Assembly (NCBI GenBank): GCA_030674155.1
Contig: CM060337.1
Span: 46,961,673-46,974,172, forward strand
DNA length: 12,500 nucleotides
Origin: Stramonita haemastoma
Taxonomy: Eukaryota; Mollusca; Gastropoda; Neogastropoda; Muricidae
Reading direction: 5' to 3'
The first letter of the stretch is position 1. The number at the start of each line of letters is the position of its first letter. Position numbers and translations under genes: made by a program. Below, one piece after another: positions 9,038 through 12,500 of the stretch. The notes under the pieces were generated by a model. That model was not told where the DNA came from and did not search any database. It worked only from the letters and a program-made list of their open reading frames with translations.

Positions 9038-9073
9038 GCACGCACGCAGCATGCACGCACACACACACACACC
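8966..9073. repeat. (CA)n microsatellite with (CACG) variants
   Basis: Pure CA runs to about 9032, followed by GCAC variants and a 'gcagcatgc' interruption to 9073. It follows directly on the antisense retroposon, on its 5' side. Confidence 0.95.
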
Positions 9074-9224
9074 TATAAACGTTATACACTTTGGCAGGTA
9101 GATGTTGAAGGCAGGACAGGATTGTACGGCGTTTTCATTTCAATTTTCTGTTTTGTTTTTAAAATATGGGACAGGCGTTCCTTGTGCAGTGGTGATATTA
9201 AAATATGTTGATAGCCTGTTTAAT
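9074..9224. other. Short unassigned spacer
   Basis: No repeat match within the window and no protein-like frame. If the zinc-finger element had simply been split by the retroposon insertion, its 3' half should resume here; I do not see it. Confidence 0.35.
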
Positions 9225-9460
9225 ACCCTTTATTTTGGTACCAAATTTGATATGAATGTGTAAGAATATATTTATATAAATAATGTAAATTAACCTCACC
9301 CCCTAAATATTTTCCTTCTGAAGGGTTACCATATTGAATTGCTTGTATATCCTGAAATAACCTGGTTACATGAGGGTAACATATACCATAAAACGTTAAA
9401 ATAAACAAAGTTTCAGAAAAATGCACCCATAAATCCCCCCCAGGGGGGGGGGAGGGGGGT
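9225..9460 (-). repeat. Dispersed poly(C) repeat, copy 2, inverted
   Basis: Reverse complementing gives an interrupted C-run, then T, then seven G, then 'ttttctgaaa', 'gttaccctc' and 'aggttatttcagga', the same order as 5571-5690. In this copy the homopolymer is C7-A-G10-A-G6 on the plus strand, much shorter and interrupted compared with 33 C in copy 1. The class is unknown. Confidence 0.6.
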
Positions 9461-9671
9461 CTACGGAGGGACCAAGGTCTACAAAGCCTGGGTAAGTAAG
9501 TATGGATGGCAAGCTGTTACCCATGCAGCAGACCACCTCTCCACGTCGCTGGATTGATCCATTGGAAAGGTAATGGCCGATATGAATGGTTCCAGTACTG
9601 TCGCAGGAGCCGCCAGAACGTTGCCATATACCTACAGCCCCGAGCCGCCCTGGGACTCCAACTCCCCGATT
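9461..9671. other. GC-richer unassigned sequence, probably part of a repeat
   Basis: It includes 'gtaagtaagtatggatggca' and 'caggagccgccagaacgttg'. Open frames of 121 and 73 codons on plus cross from here into the SINE at 9672, so they are not genes. The block may belong to the poly(C) repeat copy 2, but copy 1 shows only a weak match on that side. Confidence 0.35.
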
Positions 9672-9856
9672 TTCTCTCAGGGATGGTGTCTAAACACGAC
9701 ACCTGTGTGCATGCTGGGTTGTTGTTTTTTTATGTCATTCGCTCCTACCGGCACACAATGGCTTGCTTTTTTGAAAGGCGAAACATGGTTTTAACGTGTG
9801 CGCAAGATGTTCTGTGTGCGTTCCCATGCGGGGCCTCAGTTTATAGTCTCATCCAA
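9672..9856 (-). repeat. Antisense SINE core; left arm of an inverted pair
   Basis: 'ctcagggatggtgtctaaac', 'acctgtgtgcatgc', 'gctcctaccggcacacaatg', 'ttttaacgtgtgcgcaagat' and 'ttatagtctcatcc' mirror 10163-10350 base for base with minor differences. The tRNA head is missing. Confidence 0.75.
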
Positions 9857-9861
9857 GTGGT

Positions 9862-10075
9862 GTATCCATAAGCATATAAGTATATCCATAAGCCCATAGT
9901 TATACCCATCAGCAGACATATCCAGCAGGCACATTAATATCCATAAGGGCACATATCCATAAATAAATGTATCCATAAACACTCATCCATAATCACATGA
10001 TTCTATCGATAAACAATCATATCTACAAGCATATCTACACATCCATAAGCACACACACAAATCTATAAAAGCATG
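9862..10075. repeat. Degenerate tandem array of 'atccataagca'-type units
   Basis: About fifteen variants of ATATCCATAAGCACA and ATCTACAAGCAT are spaced some 10-20 bases apart (for example 9863, 9880, 9947, 9959, 9970, 10039). Units vary in length and sequence, so this is a decayed minisatellite, not a clean array. The same motif appears twice at 5447-5482. Confidence 0.7.
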
Positions 10076-10162
10076 TGCATTCAATTTTGTATTGTTCACT
10101 ACACTGCATGTAGATACTTCAGGAAATGTGAGATCATAATCAAACTTTCTCTTGTCCCATAT

Positions 10163-10480
10163 CTTGTCATTCGGATGAGACTATAAACCGAGGCCCCGAG
10201 TGCAAACGCACGCAGAACATCTTGCGCACATGTTAAAACCCCGTTCCGCCTTTCGGAAGAGCAGGCCATCGTGTGCCGGTAGGAGCAGATGACAAAATTA
10301 TAAAATAAAAAAAGCATGCACACAGGTGTTTAGACACTATCCCTGAGGGAAAAAAAATAATGGGTAGGCGTTGCACTTGTTGCGACGCGCTCTCCCCAGG
10401 GAGAGCAGCCCAAATTTCACGCAGGGGAATCTGCTGTGACATAAAGTGGTATAAAATAAATAAATAAATAAATATAAAGT
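10163..10480 (+). repeat. SINE, core plus complete type B 3' end, sense
   Basis: It begins 'attcggatgagactataaac' and runs through 'aaacgcacgcagaacatctt', 'aggccatcgtgtgccggtag' and 'acaggtgtttagacac'. The type B end follows: 'gctctccccagggagagca', 'gcccaaatttcacg', 'ggaatctgctgtgacataaa' and a (TAAA)n tail at 10453-10476. This is the clearest type B terminus in the window. No tRNA head is seen upstream. Confidence 0.8.
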
Positions 10481-10556
10481 GGAAATGAAGCTATATGCAA
10501 ATAATATTTACACGTATGATTGCCAGTGTACCCTTTACTCACATTTGAACCCATCC

Positions 10557-10645
10557 ACACACACGCTCGCGCGCGCGCAAACACGCGCACATACACACAC
10601 ACGCGCGCGCGCGCGCGCGCACGCGTGCACACACACACACACACA
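10557..10645. repeat. (CA)n/(CG)n alternating purine-pyrimidine tract
   Basis: CA blocks alternate with two CG blocks, the longer at 10601-10620 of about ten CG units. It is a strong candidate for Z-DNA formation. The Cys-Val and Ala-Arg frames over it are artefacts. Confidence 0.93.
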
Positions 10646-10871
10646 GATTATCTTTGATACTAAGACATAGATATCTGTCAACGCTACTGAGATGCTTTTC
10701 AATGCAGTGTATTATAGTGAGGACCCCTTTCTCCGGTTATGATGGTTTTGTGTCAATACATGGTAAAAATACATGGTCTTGGTGAAAACAAATGAACACC
10801 TTTTTGGGTCGATTCAGCAATCTTGTTTCTCTTCCTGATTATCTCCGCCTCCTTTTCTTTTCCCCGTTTTT
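10646..10871. other. Unassigned spacer
   Basis: Moderate AT content with no protein-like frame. T-runs at 10855-10875 are the antisense tail of the next SINE. Confidence 0.4.
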
Positions 10872-11204
10872 TTTATATCGAGGATAATGGAATAAGCACT
10901 CATGTGCTTTTTTACATCAAGTCCCCGTGTGTATGCAGTTTTTGTAAATAGTGTCATCTGTTCCCACCGGCACACAATGGCCTACTCTTACGAAAAGCGG
11001 AACAGGATTTAACGTGTGCGCAAGATGTTCTGCGTGCATTCGCACACGGGGCCTCAGTTTAAAGTCTCATCCGAAGGACTTCTGGGGAGAGTGGAGTCAG
11101 CACTGATGTTAATTCCAGGAGAAAAATCTCCTCGGACGAGAATCGAACCCGGGTCGTCAAATTGCGAGCGCAATGTTCTGACCACTAGGCTATCCCGTCC
11201 CCCG
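10872..11204 (-). repeat. Nearly complete tRNA-derived SINE with A and B boxes
   Basis: Transcribed leftwards from about 11204. It starts GGGGGACGGGATAGCC. The A box is 'tagcctagtggtc' (about 11181-11193) and the B box is 'gggttcgattc' (about 11141-11151); both fit RNA polymerase III consensus with about 40 bases between them. The core continues through 'ccttcggatgagact', 'aacatcttgcgcacacgtta', 'aatcctgttccgcttttcgt' and 'ggccattgtgtgccggtgg'. The type A 3' end follows, 'cattatcctcgatataaaaa'. This is the reference copy for the family here, about 330 bases long. A plus-strand frame (11016-11360) crossing it is not a gene. No clear target-site duplication is seen. Confidence 0.88.
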
Positions 11205-11610
<406 letters not shown>

Positions 11611-11648
11611 CATACACACGCGCGCGACACCCACAAACATGCCTGCTC

Positions 11649-11664
11649 GTATGCCTAGGCATAC
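11649..11664. repeat. Perfect 16-base palindrome GTATGCCTAGGCATAC
   Basis: The sequence equals its own reverse complement over 16 bases. It sits at the point where the CA-rich tract meets the CG/TG-rich tract. It may be chance turnover in simple sequence or a small cruciform-forming site. Confidence 0.9.
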
Positions 11665-11870
11665 ACACACACGCGCGCGCGCGCGCGCTCGTGTGTGTAA
11701 GAGTGTGTGTGTCTGTCTGTCTGTTTGTCTGTTTGTGCGCGAGCGTGCGTGTGTGCGTGATTGCATCTGTCCATGCATGTTTGTGGTTGTGCACGCGTAC
11801 GTGTTACGCGCTTGCTTGCACGCGCACGTGTGTTCGTGCATGCGCGCGCTTGTGTGCGAGAGTATATGTG

Positions 11871-11876
<6 letters not shown>
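11665..11876. repeat. (CA)-(CG)-(TG) switch and degenerate TG/GTCT/CG tract
   Basis: CA passes into a CG run at about 11672-11688 and then TG, so 'acacacacgcgcgcg' is mirrored by 'cgctcgtgtgtgt'. This forms an imperfect inverted repeat of alternating purine-pyrimidine. (TGTC)n at 11711-11735 and degenerate GTGC/GCGC sequence follow to the (GA)n tract. Confidence 0.85.

Positions 11877-11962
<86 letters not shown>
11877..11962. repeat. (GA)n microsatellite abutting an antisense SINE tail
   Basis: (GA)n with one GG interruption near 11921 runs directly into 'gatttgatttgatttgat', the antisense TCAAA-repeat tail of the SINE at 11961-12193. Confidence 0.97.
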
Positions 11963-12365
<403 letters not shown>

Positions 12366-12500
12366 TATCAACAAATCAAGAAGGAACGCCTTCGCAAAAA
12401 GCACAACTACAAAACAACAATCTGACAAATCAGTAAGATAAAGGAACAAGCGGTAAGTAAACGAACAGGTCACTGCAGGTACACTTCCCTCCTTCAGTTA
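12366..12500. other. A-rich unassigned end of window
   Basis: A-rich on the plus strand. It may be the 3'-untranslated part of the antisense element ending at 12291. No coding frame is recognised before the window ends. Confidence 0.35.

Noticed and set aside
9506..9871. 121-codon plus-strand open frame
   Set aside because: About half of it is antisense SINE core, which is non-coding in all other copies.
9862..10075. CRISPR-like array (short recurring units with variable spacers)
   Set aside because: Units differ from each other in length and sequence, spacing is irregular, and the surrounding DNA is eukaryotic repeat DNA.
11130..11204. Possible functional tRNA gene on the minus strand
   Set aside because: A and B boxes are good, but the sequence continues into the shared SINE core without a proper acceptor-stem closure, so it is a SINE head.

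Overview
This window is eukaryotic nuclear DNA and almost entirely non-genic. It is dominated by long microsatellites and fragments of retroposons. The repeat style suggests a marine invertebrate, most likely a mollusc and perhaps a gastropod: tRNA-headed SINEs with a 'cggatgagac..taaaccgag' core, (CT)n/(CA)n/(ATT)n tails, and LINE-type 3' ends. That assignment rests on remembered repeat style, not on a database search. I see no intact protein-coding gene, no rRNA, no functional tRNA, no CRISPR array and no prokaryotic operon structure.

Layout. 1-545 is AT-rich sequence with nothing recognisable. 546-2545 alternates unassigned sequence with (AAC)n, (TG)n and four (CT)n tracts; two of the (CT)n tracts begin directly after LINE/SINE-like 3' ends (ends near 1205 and 2453). 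2636-4200 is a nest of SINE pieces in both orientations, including a degraded tRNA-like head and a diverged inverted pair. 4288-4730 has a weak, unassigned coding-like stretch on the minus strand. 4831-5446 holds a graded compound microsatellite, (AC)n then (ACAG)n then (ACAT)n, followed by (AG)n and (AC)n/(GC)n. 5486-5770 contains a 33-base poly(C) inside a dispersed repeat, and an inverted copy of that repeat lies at 9225-9460. 5908-5968 looks like a second tRNA-derived head on the minus strand. 6280-6337 is (CA)n, and 6536-6765 is an antisense SINE.

The only real coding signal is 6844-8690 on the plus strand. It is a decayed, 3'-truncated copy of what looks like a multicopy, element-borne protein family with Cys/His zinc-binding modules and a conserved D-N-x-D..THGI block. 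It carries three apparent frameshifts and five in-frame stops. Its 3' part is lost at an (ATA)n tract that is the tail of an antisense retroposon (8678-8965).

8966-12500 is again repeats: (CA)n; the inverted copy of the poly(C) repeat; an inverted SINE pair (9672-9856 and 10163-10480) enclosing a degenerate 'atccata' array; a nearly complete antisense tRNA-derived SINE with clear A and B boxes (10872-11204); a roughly 520-base run of alternating-type simple sequence (11441-11962); another antisense SINE (11961-12193); and a (GA)n tract joining it to an antisense LINE-type 3' end (12291-12365).

The genes do not work together here. The main biological story is repeat genesis: retroposon tails seeding microsatellites, nested insertions, and decay of a transposon-like gene. 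I found no convincing undescribed system. The best follow-ups are the identity of the decayed zinc-finger family and the link between SINE tails and microsatellites.
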